Origin: Multifurca ochricompacta
Lineage: Eukaryota > Basidiomycota > Agaricomycetes > Russulales > Russulaceae
Length of the DNA: 64,000 nt
Direction of reading: 5' to 3'
NCBI GenBank assembly: GCA_022496185.1
Contig: WTXG01000088.1
Coordinates: 62,001 to 126,000, forward strand
Shown here piece by piece: positions 33,901 to 43,924 of the stretch. Positions within the stretch are counted from its first letter, which is position 1. Every line of letters starts with the position of its first letter. The notes under the pieces are model-generated. The model had not been told where the DNA came from. It saw only the letters and a program-made list of their open reading frames with translations, and did no database searches. A program made the position numbers and the translations under genes.

Positions 33901-34491
33901 CAACGGATAAGCCAATGGGAAGAGCTGCGACAATCGGCCAATCAGAATCTGGTAAAGGCACAACAGCTTCTGGCAGCACAGCCAAGCACTTTCACACCTT
34001 ATCAGACCAATGACTGGGTATGGCTCGAGGGCAGGAACATTCACACGTCACACCCCACGGCCAAGCTAGCGCCCCGACGTCACGGACCCTTCCAGATCAC
34101 AAGGAAGCTGTCAGACGTATCCTATGAACTGCAACTGCCGCCGAAATGGAAGATCCACCCGGTCTTCCATGCTAAGCTTCTAACCCCTTACAAGGAGACC
34201 TCCATTCATGGAGAAAACTTCCCGAGACCCCCGCCTGATCTTATCGATGGCGAAGAAGAATGGGAAGTGGAGCGCATTCTAGACTCCAAGCGACAAGGCC
34301 GAGGGCGCAAACTGTACTACCTAATCAAGTGGAAGGGATTCCCAGACTCTGACAGTTCGTGGGAACCAGCCGGAGATATCTCTGCTCCGATTCTTATCTC
34401 AGAGTTCCACTTACGACACCCCAAGCGCCCAAGAACAATTAAAAGGAGGACAGACTCCCGACATCTTTTCCCCAGAACAACGCTTCACTAG
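31000..34491 (+). pseudogene. Pol of chromovirus copy B (PR-RT-RH-IN-chromodomain), frameshifted
   Basis: Protease motif LVDSGATDNFI near 31115-31150. Reverse transcriptase 31640-32390 with FFGLTNSPATFQAMM and YMDDI (about 32138). RNase H 32447-33050 with EVDASHFANGAV and HTDHSNL. Integrase 33060-34200 with the core motif MDFIVKL. Chromodomain about 34250-34420 (YLIKWKGFPDSDSSWEP). The RT motif before YMDD is broken by a missing base near 31952 and another near 32020; further breaks lie in the integrase (33400-33720). Confidence 0.88.
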
Positions 34492-34513
34492 CAACGTCCT
34501 AACCACAACCAAT

Positions 34514-35704
34514 ATGTCTTCTTTCATTGCTGCCTCCGCCGCTATCGACGCTTTCGCTACCACTCATGTGGTTGTAGAGGCTTTCCCCTCCGCTCATCCC
34601 TCCACTCGCCCTTCCTCCCCTATTGACTACGAGGCCGCAGAAGAACGAGTCAAGAACCAGTCACCCAATCCCGACGACAACTTCACCCATGCCAAAGAGC
34701 CCCACCCCAATGACCTCATCGGTATGGAACAAGATGACGAAGTCCCTGAGTTCCCGTTCTTCGCCAATAACCCCAACTCATCAATGTACTTCCCTCTCGA
34801 AATCACCATGGCTGACGGAGAAAAGGCCATAGCAAAGTACATATTTTACACCAACGGAGGGATGGATGTCGCAGGATGTATGAGGAAGGACGGGCCTGTC
34901 TACGGGGCCCTGGTTTATTTGGAAGAGCGGTATACAGGCCGTCTTCACCACACAATGAGTGACGAACAGTTGGGACACCTTGCAGCTGACGACCCCCGAG
35001 CTTTCGCAATCGACGAAGTGATGAACGACATGCGACTCCCACGTCTCAAAGCCGAAGTCATGAGGCTGCGAAAAACCCTCACACTACGTACCACGCTCAA
35101 CACCCAATACAAAGAATATGCAAAACAAATGACAAGGCTCACGAGGGGGATGTTCCAAGTGGAGCAGGAGCTGATGGAGATTCGGAAGAGACTGGAGAAA
35201 GGGGACGCGTACCAGACAATAGCTGAAAGGTACGCAGACACCTATGCACGACCCCTGCCCCCGCGATCATTAGGAGCGGCGCCACAACTATTGCCGAACC
35301 GATTCGAGATGCCACGTATGCACGAAAACCCCCGTGGAGAGACTTGCTGGCGATGTGACAGCAAGTATCACATTAGCTGGAATTGTCTGCTCAACCGCAA
35401 ATGGTGTCGTCACTGCCGAAGCAACCAGCATTGGAGTCGATTCTGCATATTTCGACGTCTGGGTGTCACTCCCACCATTGTCAATCCCTCAGGTTGGTGC
35501 GGAAAATGCCTACGACATAATGCGGGACATCGCAAGCTCGATTGCCTGGTCTACGACCTGTGTCGCCAATGTGGACGACGCGGCCCATACAGGTTTTTGC
35601 GCACACACCAATGCGCGGCAGAAGAAGCTTACACTATGGAGGATCGGAATTTGGCGGACAATTATGTGGACTTGGTCCAGGATGACGACAGTGCGCGTTT
35701 CTAG
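34514..35704 (+). CDS. Third ORF of family-1 chromovirus, zinc-knuckle protein (copy B)
   Basis: An intact 396-codon ORF, starting 22 bp after the end of pol. It aligns over its whole length with 2287-3525, differing by substitutions and a few codon-sized changes, and keeps the same four cysteine clusters (CWRCDSKYHISWNC, CRHCRSNQHWSRFC, CGKCLRHNAGHRKLDC, CRQCGRRG). The central part conserves YIFYTNGGMDVAGCM and MRLPRLKAEVMRLRK. There is no signal peptide or transmembrane segment, so an envelope protein is unlikely. Of all family-1 frames in the window only this one is unbroken in both copies. Confidence 0.8.
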   Translation: MSSFIAASAAIDAFATTHVVVEAFPSAHPSTRPSSPIDYEAAEERVKNQSPNPDDNFTHAKEPHPNDLIGMEQDDEVPEFPFFANNPNSSMYFPLEITMADGEKAIAKYIFYTNGGMDVAGCMRKDGPVYGALVYLEERYTGRLHHTMSDEQLGHLAADDPRAFAIDEVMNDMRLPRLKAEVMRLRKTLTLRTTLNTQYKEYAKQMTRLTRGMFQVEQELMEIRKRLEKGDAYQTIAERYADTYARPLPPRSLGAAPQLLPNRFEMPRMHENPRGETCWRCDSKYHISWNCLLNRKWCRHCRSNQHWSRFCIFRRLGVTPTIVNPSGWCGKCLRHNAGHRKLDCLVYDLCRQCGRRGPYRFLRTHQCAAEEAYTMEDRNLADNYVDLVQDDDSARF

Positions 35705-35735
35705 CTGGGTCAGCTCGAACCAGAAAGGAGGGTGA

Positions 35736-36322
35736 TGTTACGAACAGGGCCCAGTAGCCCTATTTTCTTTACCCTTCCCAACAGAGATCCCACTCGCCCA
35801 CCGACTTTACACTTCCTCATCACATCTCCTTCGTGGGACCCCTCACGTGCACTGCTTCCATCCCCGTGACTGTTGTTTGGACTTGTATATACACTGTTTA
35901 CCTATGCTTGCCCTTCTTATCTCGTTATCCTCTTATCTTACAATCGGACACTTACTTAGTTCCCTATCAGAAGCCAGGCTTTACGCCCTCCGCTTTTGGA
36001 TATTTGGACCCACTTGACTCCGTGTTCTTATCTCATAGACGCCCACTGAATTACGTATATAAGTCCGCTGTAACTACCTTGTAGACCTCAGACTCGACTT
36101 ATTGAATACATCGGTGCTTGTCTTCTGGACTTCCCTTTGAAAGCTCTGACTCGACCTTCTCAAGTACTTCTGGTACTTTCTGTTCAACATTGTCTTAGAG
36201 TGCAGCCTCTTTGACTCTGACTCTTTCATAACGAACTCCAAAGGACCTTATTGGTCTTTTACCTGATAACGAACGAACGCTGTCACACAAGTCGTGTGGA
36301 ACGTCCCGCACTGGACGTAACA
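35736..36322 (+). repeat. 3' LTR of chromovirus copy B
   Basis: Nearly identical to 28877-29463. It is preceded by the purine-rich tract agaaaggagggtga (35722-35735), the expected plus-strand primer. Confidence 0.95.
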
Positions 36323-36414
36323 AGTAGTCACATTGTATCCGGATGTGGCCACGCAATTGGGTGCCATCCCGCAAGCGCGTTATAAAATTGATTCAAAAAA
36401 AAAAAAAAAAAAAA

Positions 36415-36602
36415 TAATCATTTATAAGATAGATACTGCGTTAGTTTAGAACCCAGTCTTCTACCACAAAAATTGAGGTTAGTACTATTCTCACCTGTAG
36501 CTATAGCATTCTTAAACTGACTCTATTACTGTAGCTATTTGCTTTATAGTCTCCCACACTGACCATGCATATATAAGTAGCTCACTAGTTTGGCTGGGTT
36601 CA
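36415..36602. other. Displaced upstream region of the hydrolase gene
   Basis: This sequence directly follows the LINE target duplication, so before the LINE insertion it lay just upstream of the hydrolase TATA box at 20750. No ORF is seen. Confidence 0.45.
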
Positions 36603-36935
36603 TGTTACAGTTGGCTGACAATTCTGCATGAGTTCATAGTCAAGAATAGTTCTGACTAGTTTGACAGTGAGACAATTGCTGAGTACACAATGCAGAGCAA
36701 AGAAGAGGGTTCTGGGATTTGTGAGTCCTTCAGCCAATAAGATACAGGAGCTCAAGACTGAAGTCTTTGAGCTAGCTTCCTATGATATATATACAAGCCA
36801 GAAAGGACGACGTCACCTATTGAGAACATAGTGGAATGTTATGGAAAGCAGGAGTGGCGTTGAGGGCGCTGCCTGTTGAGAATGAATAAAGTAGAAGATC
36901 GTAGAATGAACACAAAAGGAAAAAACTATTGAATA
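36603..36935. repeat. Solo-LTR-like repeat related to 41314-41641
   Basis: It starts TGTTACAG and shares GAGACAATTG, GAGCTCAAGACT and TTTGAGCT blocks in order with the solo LTR in the RNase T2 gene. The end is approximate and no target duplication is seen. Confidence 0.45.
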
Positions 36936-36950
36936 TTAATGTGCCTCAAA

Positions 36951-37143
36951 GCTTTTTTTTTTGAAGAAATCAATTTTATTCAAGCTTCAAGGCTGTGCCC
37001 AAATTGCGTGGCTACTACTGGTACATAATCTACTGTGATGAAAAATGCAGGGAAGAGTGGGAACCACCATGTCTCTTGGTAGAGGAAAAAGAAAGGAAGG
37101 AGTGGAGTCAGCAGCCAAAGGCCGCGGACCCGTGTGGGGAGTA
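36951..37143 (-). mobile_element. LINE 3' end, minus strand
   Basis: A T run followed by the complement of the LINE tail (AATCAATTTTATTCAAGC ... CAAATTGCGTGGCTACTACT). Only 3' UTR remains. Confidence 0.65.
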
Positions 37144-37149
37144 GGGTGT

Positions 37150-37455
37150 GAAGGTCCGGTTAACTTAACCGGAAAAAACTGGAAACTGGACCGAACTTGA
37201 CCGAAAAAGACCGGACTTGTCGGTTCTGGTTACTTCCACCTCACGCAGTTATCAGTCTTACATTTTTTTATATCATGAAATTCTTAACTCCTTTGCTGTC
37301 ATATAGTGCTGTCATATAATGTAGATAACAAGGAAGATGCCTGTTGAAAAATGCACAGAATATGGAGATTGATGCATGCATAAGACTTGAGGCCATCAGA
37401 TACATTCAGCATTCCTTATAAAGAAAGTATATTCCTATTACTGACATATGATGTA
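37150..37455. mobile_element. Diverged relative of the hAT foldback element
   Basis: It carries CCGGTT/GGACCG motifs then a block similar in order to 945-1045 of the foldback element (GCACAGAAT, GATGCATGCATAAG, AAGTATATTCCTATTACT). One half only; no paired ends found. Confidence 0.5.
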
Positions 37456-37559
37456 ACGCTTTTTGTCGATGTAACGTTTGTGACCCGTGTGTGACGTGTT
37501 TGTGACGGATTTGTACTTCTCACTCCAAGTCATGTGACGATGATCATTTCTTATCTAAT

Positions 37560-37653
37560 CACCAGATTCCTCAGAGTTACTCTGTCCCTGGCGCAACTTG
37601 GGCGAGGCCCTGAAGCGTGTAACTAAACTCGATCCAAAAAAAAAGAAGAAAGA
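37560..37653 (+). mobile_element. LINE 3' end, plus strand
   Basis: It contains CGCAACTTGGGCGAGGCCCT and AACTAAACTCGATCC followed by an A-rich run, a variant of the LINE tail. Confidence 0.5.
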
Positions 37654-37890
37654 AGAAAAGGCGATGCCAGCACATTCTAGGTTCTGTACTTGAGGGCGAG
37701 CCGGATTAGGCCGAGTCGGTGACATCAAGCGTCTTCAGTAAGTTCACCCTTACGTTCCCCTCCTCAGGCTGTGCCACAACACATCTCCCCCTCTTTTCAC
37801 AACTCCTTCTTTTTCATTTTAACAATGGGTTTTACTACAGTAGTACACTGCCACTCTCTCATGTTACAACAGTAGTTACTGATAAATGCA

Positions 37891-38120
37891 GCTGTAAAAA
37901 GGGTTTTTAGCTATCTATTTAGATAGCGGATAAGTTCAGTTATTGTGGTCAAAACTGAACTGAAGTGAATGCATACAAAGTAGTGTCCTTATATACTGCT
38001 AAAATAGCATGACGATAAAGGGAGAAACATGACTAATTAATTGTGACAAGATATGAAGGAGTGTGTTGTGCCGTGCAATATGGAATTGTCTTTGAATCAG
38101 TTAATGAAGATCAAGTCCAC
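37891..38120. repeat. Dispersed repeat, complete copy of the one split by a LINE at 58558
   Basis: The block from GCAGCTGTAAAAAGGG through TAGCTATCTATTTAGATAGC and onward to GAATTGTCTTTGAATCAG recurs at 58558-58737 plus 59103-59125. A partial match lies at 45345-45430. Class unknown. Confidence 0.6.
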
Positions 38121-39361
38121 CCAGGTGTCCGGCTGTCCGGTTTTGAACTATCCGGTCGCTATCGGCCGGTCTCAACACCCGGTAGTAACCGCGCAATTTT
38201 GGTTGGTCTGTATGGTCTCTTTGCGTTTCTCTTTTCCCTAGCTGATGCGAGTAAACCAGGTGGACCGGAAGGCTTATAGTCGCTCACGAACCTAAAGACG
38301 ATAATTGTCGATCGCTGGCCATAGCTTTTACAGACGAGTATTCCCCGTCCACTGGACTACCCAGTTCGTTCACCTACACAAGCCTGGTAGATTTTTGACA
38401 TATCCGACAGTGACTGGATATGTTTCAGGGACGTCGCAAGTGGCGTAGTCGATGGCTAGTACGCCGATGGATGGCGCGAAAGCTGGGAAGGTCTTCAGCG
38501 CCTCTTCACTGCTGTGCGGCGACATTAGCCTTGAGTCACAACGTTGGGGTGTCCCATATATCCACGGTTCCTGCCGGCATGGGGCTCTTGTTTTTTTTTA
38601 GCAAAGGCCACGGAGAGTAATGACTTACGACCTGTTGGTCACTATTTGGTCTCACGACGGAATGCGTAATATCTCACGATCTAATTTAATTGTTGTTGTC
38701 TATGATGCACAATTTGAAGGAAGGAAGAGGAAGGCGAAAGAAGGGGGAAAGGTGTTCTATGGTATTTTTTTTTATGAGAACACTTGATGGTAGCGTGTGC
38801 AACTGTAACTGCAACTGCAAGAGAGTCACCAAGTCACCAACATTAAGGTGCGGGGTCACTTATACTTACGGTTACAGATGGAACGGATTCGTAGAATCGT
38901 AGAATCAGAACGCGCGCGAACATTCTCGGCGTTAGCGATGTGGGTGGTAACAACGTGGTTACAACGTGGTAACAAACAACGTTCGGAATCTCGGGTCGGG
39001 TAAATGATCTCATCTCACATGGTAGCAACTTATCTTTGGGCTCGTCTTAAAACTAAACTCAACTGGTCACACATGGACGAACGGATGGACGAAAGCAAGC
39101 ACGCACCTTCTCCAAAAGCGTTGACAAATCTATGACCGAGGTGCATTCCTTAAGTGGGCGTATCACTGGCACCCGCATATGTATTTCCCGCGGGTTTCAA
39201 AGACGATGCACGTTGTTGTCAAGTTCCATGCCCCACCTCACGACATCTCACTCCAAAAAACCAATCCTGGGATGTAACCGCGTGCACTGTCGAGTTTACC
39301 ATGTGCAACATTGAAACGATCCATACGATAGTAAGAAGTGTTATCGACCCCCTTTTACCGC
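38121..39361. other. Intergenic region upstream of the RNase T2 gene
   Basis: No gene recognised. Only short open frames and a CCGGT-rich patch (38130-38170). Confidence 0.4.
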
Positions 39362-39362
39362 A

Positions 39363-39368
39363 TATAAA
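39363..39368 (+). promoter_or_regulatory. TATA box of the RNase T2 gene
   Basis: TATAAA lies 46 bp upstream of the chosen ATG (39409). This favours 39409 over an in-frame ATG at 39382, which would leave almost no leader. Confidence 0.5.
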
Positions 39369-39408
39369 GCTTGATAGTGGTATGCTGGCTCCATATCTTG
39401 CAGGCACG

Positions 39409-41863
39409 ATGTTTACACTCTTCGCTGCCCTCGTCAATGTAGCAGTCACTTTAGTGTCTGCGCAAAGCCTCGTATCAGCCGATATGGGCCATCTCTTTGA
39501 CAAACGATTGTCATCGGGCTGCAGCACATCCGGACCAGCCTCGTGTAGTACCTCAAATCCGTCGGACCTTTGCTGCGTCGAGTCTCCAGGAGTACGTTGT
39601 TTCAAATACTTTTTTTTTTCTCCCTCACTCACATCGCGGGATACTGACGCATCAATTAGGGTTTGTTACTCCAAACACAGGTGCGTTATGAGATCGCTCG
39701 AATAAACTGTGTAAGTTCGAACGCGATTAGTTCTGGGATACCAACCCGTCCACAGGACCCAGTAACAGCTGGACAATTCACGGTTCGTGTGTTGTCATGG
39801 TCTATGCCCTTTTGTTAGCTAACTGAGGAGACCAGGTCTCTGGCCAGACAAGTGCGCATACTCGCCATTAATAATGGGAAGCCGTCTGATCTGAGTGCTT
39901 CTACAGCTGCGATGGCTCCTTTTCCTCGAACTGCGATTCCAGCCGTGCTTATACTGACATTGCTGGAGTGCGTTCTCTGCCTTTGGTCACTCCACTCTCT
40001 AACGCGTGGTGAAATTCAGCTTTTGACCGATCAAGGCGCTAGCGATACGCTGTCATTCATGCAGGAAAATTGGGTCGACATCAATGGTCAGAATGAACGC
40101 TTTTGGGAGGTACGACCCCGCTGGCATTTCATGATCTCTTCACTCATGGCCTTTTCAGCATGAGTGGTCAACCCACGGGACTTGCTACAGCACCCTGCAA
40201 ACTTCTTGCCTTCCCTCTGGCAGTCCCCAAGGAGCAGAGGCAGTCGCCTTTTTCCAGCAAGTCGTGGCATTGTTTAAGACCCTTCCCACATACGACTGGC
40301 TTGCATCGCAAGGCATCACCCCTAGCACCACTAAGACATACACGCTGGCCGAGCTGACTAGCGCGCTGAAGGCTGCATCTGGAGTTCGTTAAGATCTTTC
40401 TTTCTGCCTCAACGCTTTCACTGATTGCGCCGATTCACAGTTTACACCGGCCCTCGGGTGCTCCGGGTCTGCGATCAATCAGATCAGCTGGTATTTCCAC
40501 CTCTCAGGCTCACTCCTTGACGGACAATTTATCCCGATCGGTGAGAGGACAGATTCCGCAGCACATGGGCATCATGCTGATAGACATCAACCCCAGACTC
40601 TCCTATCAAGAGTAAATGTGCATCAAGCGGCCTCAGGTACCCTCCAAAGTCCTGACAAGATAGATGGATATGAAGGGCCTTTTGTGCTTGGACACACAAG
40701 GGATTGTAGAGAAGGGAAATGAGGCTTAAGTTAAATGACCCTTCTCTACAGTCTTTATATACATGCAGAGTGTGGATAATATAAATAATGATCCATAAAT
40801 AATTGTGGAAGGAATAGGTTGAAACAGACACGGTGATTCGTGGATGAAGATCTCCATGATTATTGAACAGATTGTGGAGGTGAGCGGCACATTGGCATAT
40901 AGAGTCAATTCAGGTGCAGGCTGCATCTCTTTGAGACCCCAAGTAACAAGTCTGGCTCCCCTGGCACAGTAAGTTGTAATCTTACTTCTGCGCATGTTGT
41001 GGCACCCCCCATAAGCTCTGGATGACAAAAGCTAACTGACATCCACATGCAGGTTACAACCAGTTGTACCGGAAGTCCTACCACCGCCTCCGTGGGCCTT
41101 GTTAACCCTTAATTTCGCTGTTGCGTGCTAAAACTCCTTTTCTAAGCCTGCTACAAGTCTTCCAACTAGAGCCACAATTAGTGTTGTCACGAGTTCTGGC
41201 CCTATTGGCAGGCTCCTTACTGCAAGCAACTGGTCAACACAGACGCCAGCCACCTTCACCATTTCCGGCACGACGTCAAGTTTCACCCTACAGACGTTCA
41301 AAGGCAGCTGTGGTGTTATGCTTGTTAGCTTAGTCATTCTGGAGTTCAATAGTTCGAGTGATTAGACAATTGCGACACAACGTGCAGCAAAGAAAGACAA
41401 CTTGGATTCCTGGGTCTATGGCTAGTGAACACAAGAGCTCAAGACTAGATAGAGTCTTTTGAGCTGAGTCCTTATTGTATTTAAGCAGTCTGAAGCGATG
41501 TCATAGAGAGGAATGTAGTAGAACATAAAAGAGAAAATGTTGAGGACGTTGTTTGGTTGAGAATGAAGAAGGGGCTCGAATACGAGCGAAATTATACACA
41601 AAATGGTCATCATAAGGGTTATCAGTCAGCTATTCGTAATATGTGGCGTCTCGAGTGGCATGTTCACGTGCGGCAATGGAGTGTCTGCATTCCACATTCT
41701 CTGCTGTGAGTTGGCTTCCGGACTATACGACTTTGAATCATTGACGTATGGACGGCCAGGTAAACAGGTGTCATCTGGCAGTAACACCATCGTTGCCTTC
41801 CAAGGGTCAACGAACTTCTCTAGCACCCAGTGGTACTTTGCAAGAGAAAGTTTTCACCAGTAG
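39409..41863 (+). pseudogene. Secreted ribonuclease T2 with C-terminal extension, interrupted by a solo LTR
   Basis: Eight catalytic-domain exons are clear: 39409-39591, 39660-39680, 39731-39782, 39836-39851, 39907-39967, 40020-40109, 40159-40383 and 40441-40540. The signal peptide starts MFTLFAALVNVAV. Spliced, it gives the T2 signatures WTIHGLWPDNCDG (CAS I) and FWEHEWSTHGTC (CAS II) with both catalytic His and the Glu, paired cysteines, and ISWYFHLSGSLLDGQFIPI near the end of the domain. Exons 2 and 4 are only 21 and 16 nt. The seventh donor is GTTCGT. The eighth intron appears enlarged (about 40541-41052). The C-terminal domain follows (TFTISGTTSSFTLQTFKGSC...) and resumes at 41647 (SSGMFTCGNGVSA) after the solo LTR 41314-41641. 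The nuclease part looks intact; the C-terminal domain is cut. RNase T2 enzymes cleave single-stranded RNA outside the cell or in vacuoles. The 3' exons after 41053 are uncertain. Confidence 0.85.
41314..41641. repeat. Solo LTR in the C-terminal domain of the RNase T2 gene
   Basis: A 328 bp insert, TGTTATGC ... TTCGTAATA, flanked by tgtgg (41309-41313, 41642-41646). Removing it restores the coding frame through the Gly-Ser-Cys-Gly-Val junction. Ends TGTTAYG/CRTAAYA suggest an LTR family. Confidence 0.75.
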
Positions 41864-41865
41864 CT

Positions 41866-42010
41866 AGTGTTGTGACGGCCCCGGCTCGGCCCGAGAGCCG
41901 CGGCTTAGGCTCGGCTTTGGGCGGCTCAGGCTTTTCAAAACTCAAGCCTGGGCCGTAGCGACGGCTTCCGGCCGGCTTAGGCCCAGCTTAGGCCCAAGCC
42001 GTGGCTTTAC
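41866..42010. repeat. GC-rich hAT-MITE-like fragment
   Basis: It starts TAGTGTTGTGACGGCC and is built of GGCTYRGGCC motifs like the MITE at 13077-13357. No right terminus is seen. Confidence 0.45.
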
Positions 42011-42146
42011 AGCTTTTGCATCTTGTAGTTTACTACTAGTTTACATTATGTCAACCCCTGGCCACTGCTTTGGCCTCCTGCTTCGACTCCATCATATTAT
42101 GTCTTCTATTTAACTCCTGTAACATAAATTGTATAAAAACCTCTTA

Positions 42147-42427
42147 GTTGAACCAGAATACTGGTACAGAGATACTGAGAAAGCAGTCCAACATAATTGT
42201 GATCACATTTAGACTAGACAAAAACATGTCTCACATTAATTAGATACTGAGTATATACATCTCAGATTGATCATGTGATTAAATCACATTGTGAGATAAT
42301 TATCTTGCTTGTTAATGAATGTGATTTAATCACATGATCAATCTGAGATGTATATACTCTCATCTTTTGTTTTACAATGCGAGCGGACCACTATCTCGGT
42401 ATCTCTGTACTGGTATTCTGGTTCAAC
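42147..42427. mobile_element. Foldback/MITE with 29 bp terminal inverted repeats
   Basis: GTTGAACCAGAATACTGGTA starts it and its inverted copy ends it, with a second inverted block (GATTGATCATGTGATTAAAT) flanking the centre near 42295. No ORF. Confidence 0.65.
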
Positions 42428-43099
42428 ACCATCCTTACACTGTAAATTGCCCAGTTGAAGTTCACAAAAATCCAGATTGATTCCACGCTTCATGTGATAC
42501 TCCTTCCTGAGGAGTACAATGTTCTGCACTGCAGTAGCAGATGATGATTCCGTGCCTGATGAGATACACACCAAGTTGTTCACAAGCTATTTTGGGGGAC
42601 AAGGCCAAGGTTAGCTCATCTCATTTACACGAACTGGCGACGAGTGACGAGGTCTCGATCGTAAGCCCGACTGTAGGGGGGGCGACAAGGAGAATGGCAC
42701 TGTTAAAGTTAAAGATTGCTGGTCCAATAGATTTAGGTAGGTTTCATGTTCTTGAACATGATGGTTAGATGGCTGGGTAGATGCCCCAATGGCGATTCAC
42801 GCAGAAATGACAGGCGTAATTGCAAATTTTACAGGTCTTCTTAAAACAGCAGAAGTTTTCGACGTGGTGTGCTCAGAAAGGACACACCGTGAACGCTGTT
42901 TCTGACGCCAAAAATGCAGGAATACAGACTACATCCTCATTCCCGGAGCGAAGGTTGATGTGGCTCGTAAAAGCGCTCAAAGATGATATGATAGCTGGAT
43001 CTTCCTGAAAGAACCACCAAACGAGGCTCCCTGACGAATTAATGCGTCTGCAAAACGATTCCAAAGACAGACTGTTTGAGCTGCAAAGCCATGTCAGAT
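42428..43099. other. Region without a recognised gene
   Basis: A minus-strand open stretch (about 42873-43065) could be a second exon of the ORF at 43100-43471 (an intron from GTATGTTTC near 43148 to a CAG near 43080 would join them), but I recognise no family. Confidence 0.3.
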
Positions 43100-43471
43100 T
43101 TAGATACAATGTGGAAAGGCATTGACAAAGAAACATACAGCGGGGCTGTTGCCTTGCCCGTCAAAGTATGAAAGGACAAATTCCCGCGTCACCCACTCAT
43201 TTTGGATTGCACCAAGGTCTCGTATGATCAGTGTGCGAGGCTTCTTCGGATCTGAAGAGATGTCCAATGGCGTGTCTTTTGTGAATGGCACGTTGGGGAA
43301 CACTTTCATGAGCTGGGAAATAGGGGCTTGGGGCGCGAGTTGCTCGTCCGTGGATGGGTCTCCGTCTTCGTAAGCGAGACGTTTCCGCGCTTGTAGAATT
43401 CGCACAAATGCATCCCAGAGGTGAGTGTACGATGTATTGCGCGTAGGAACTAGAGTTAGGTAGAGGAACAT
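43100..43471 (-). CDS. Hypothetical protein, probably partial
   Basis: A 123-codon frame with no recognised domain. It contains LWDAFVRILQARKRLAYEDG, a Pro/Gln segment and RTLIIRDLGAIQNEW. Normal composition and an adjacent open stretch suggest an exon of a real gene. It is bounded upstream by a LINE insertion (43545), so the 5' end may be lost. Confidence 0.35.
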   Translation of the reverse strand: MFLYLTLVPTRNTSYTHLWDAFVRILQARKRLAYEDGDPSTDEQLAPQAPISQLMKVFPNVPFTKDTPLDISSDPKKPRTLIIRDLGAIQNEWVTREFVLSYFDGQGNSPAVCFFVNAFPHCI

Positions 43472-43544
43472 GTTGAGCCGGGGGTAAGCCGGACCGGATC
43501 AGAGGTGACCGGTGTTGCCGGACTTGTAATATGTAATATACTTA

Positions 43545-43780
43545 GGACTTAGTAGGTTTTTCTCTTACTTTGAACAGTCTCTTTCTCGGACGGCCACTCC
43601 ACGTACATTAGTCTCCCTTAGGTTTTTCTCTTTGAGTTTTCTGCCTCGCATGTCCCTGTAGACACGGCATCTCCATGTACACCCCACAGTAGTTACATTG
43701 TACCCTGATGTAGCCGCGCGATTGGGCTGAGTCCCGCAAGGGCGTCAATAAACTCGAGTTCAAAAAAAAAAAAAAAAAAA
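43545..43780 (+). mobile_element. 5'-truncated LINE with perfect 15 bp target duplication
   Basis: Only 236 bp of 3' UTR matching the full-length LINE (TTTCTCGGACGGCC block, then CAGTAGTTACATTGTACC and the tail) plus poly(A). The duplication tatgtaatatactta is exact at 43530-43544 and 43781-43795, showing recent retrotransposition. Confidence 0.9.
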
Positions 43781-43924
43781 TATGTAATATACTTACTGAC
43801 TTTCCACTTGTTCAATCCTCAACATCTTGACCGGGGTGCCGAAACCTCAACATTCTGTCTGTCTATATCTTCTCATATATCTTAAGTTTATTGCAATAGA
43901 AATAACACACACAATGAAGTCGGA

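Larger units (their letters stand above)
28877..36322 (+). mobile_element. Complete Ty3/gypsy chromovirus copy B (family 1)
   Basis: LTRs at 28877-29463 and 35736-36322 differ by only about two bases. Target duplication agtag lies at 28872-28876 and 36323-36327, inside a GTA microsatellite of the LINE 3' UTR. Internal order: self-priming site, gag, protease, reverse transcriptase, RNase H, integrase, chromodomain, zinc-knuckle third ORF, purine tract. Gag-pol contains many single-base frame breaks in spite of the near-identical LTRs. Confidence 0.95.
20759..36414 (+). mobile_element. Full-length LINE with 16 bp target duplication, split by a solo LTR and by chromovirus copy B
   Basis: The duplication taatcatttataagat is exact at 20743-20758 and 36415-36430, so both ends are defined. 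Removing the solo LTR (21180-21755) and copy B (28877-36322) with one duplication each leaves about 7.6 kb: 5' UTR, gag-like ORF1 with zinc knuckles, ORF2 with endonuclease, reverse transcriptase and RNase H-like regions, 3' UTR, and a 20 nt poly(A) (36395-36414). Domain order matches APE-type LINEs of the fungal Tad/I-like kind; clade placement needs a tree. At least eight shorter copies of its 3' end lie elsewhere in the window. Confidence 0.92.

Noticed and set aside
34514..35704. Envelope gene
   Set aside because: The position fits, but there is no signal peptide, furin-like site or membrane span, and the cysteines form nucleic-acid-binding knuckles.
43100..43471. Assigning a function to the minus-strand ORF
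   Set aside because: No motif recognised; left as hypothetical.
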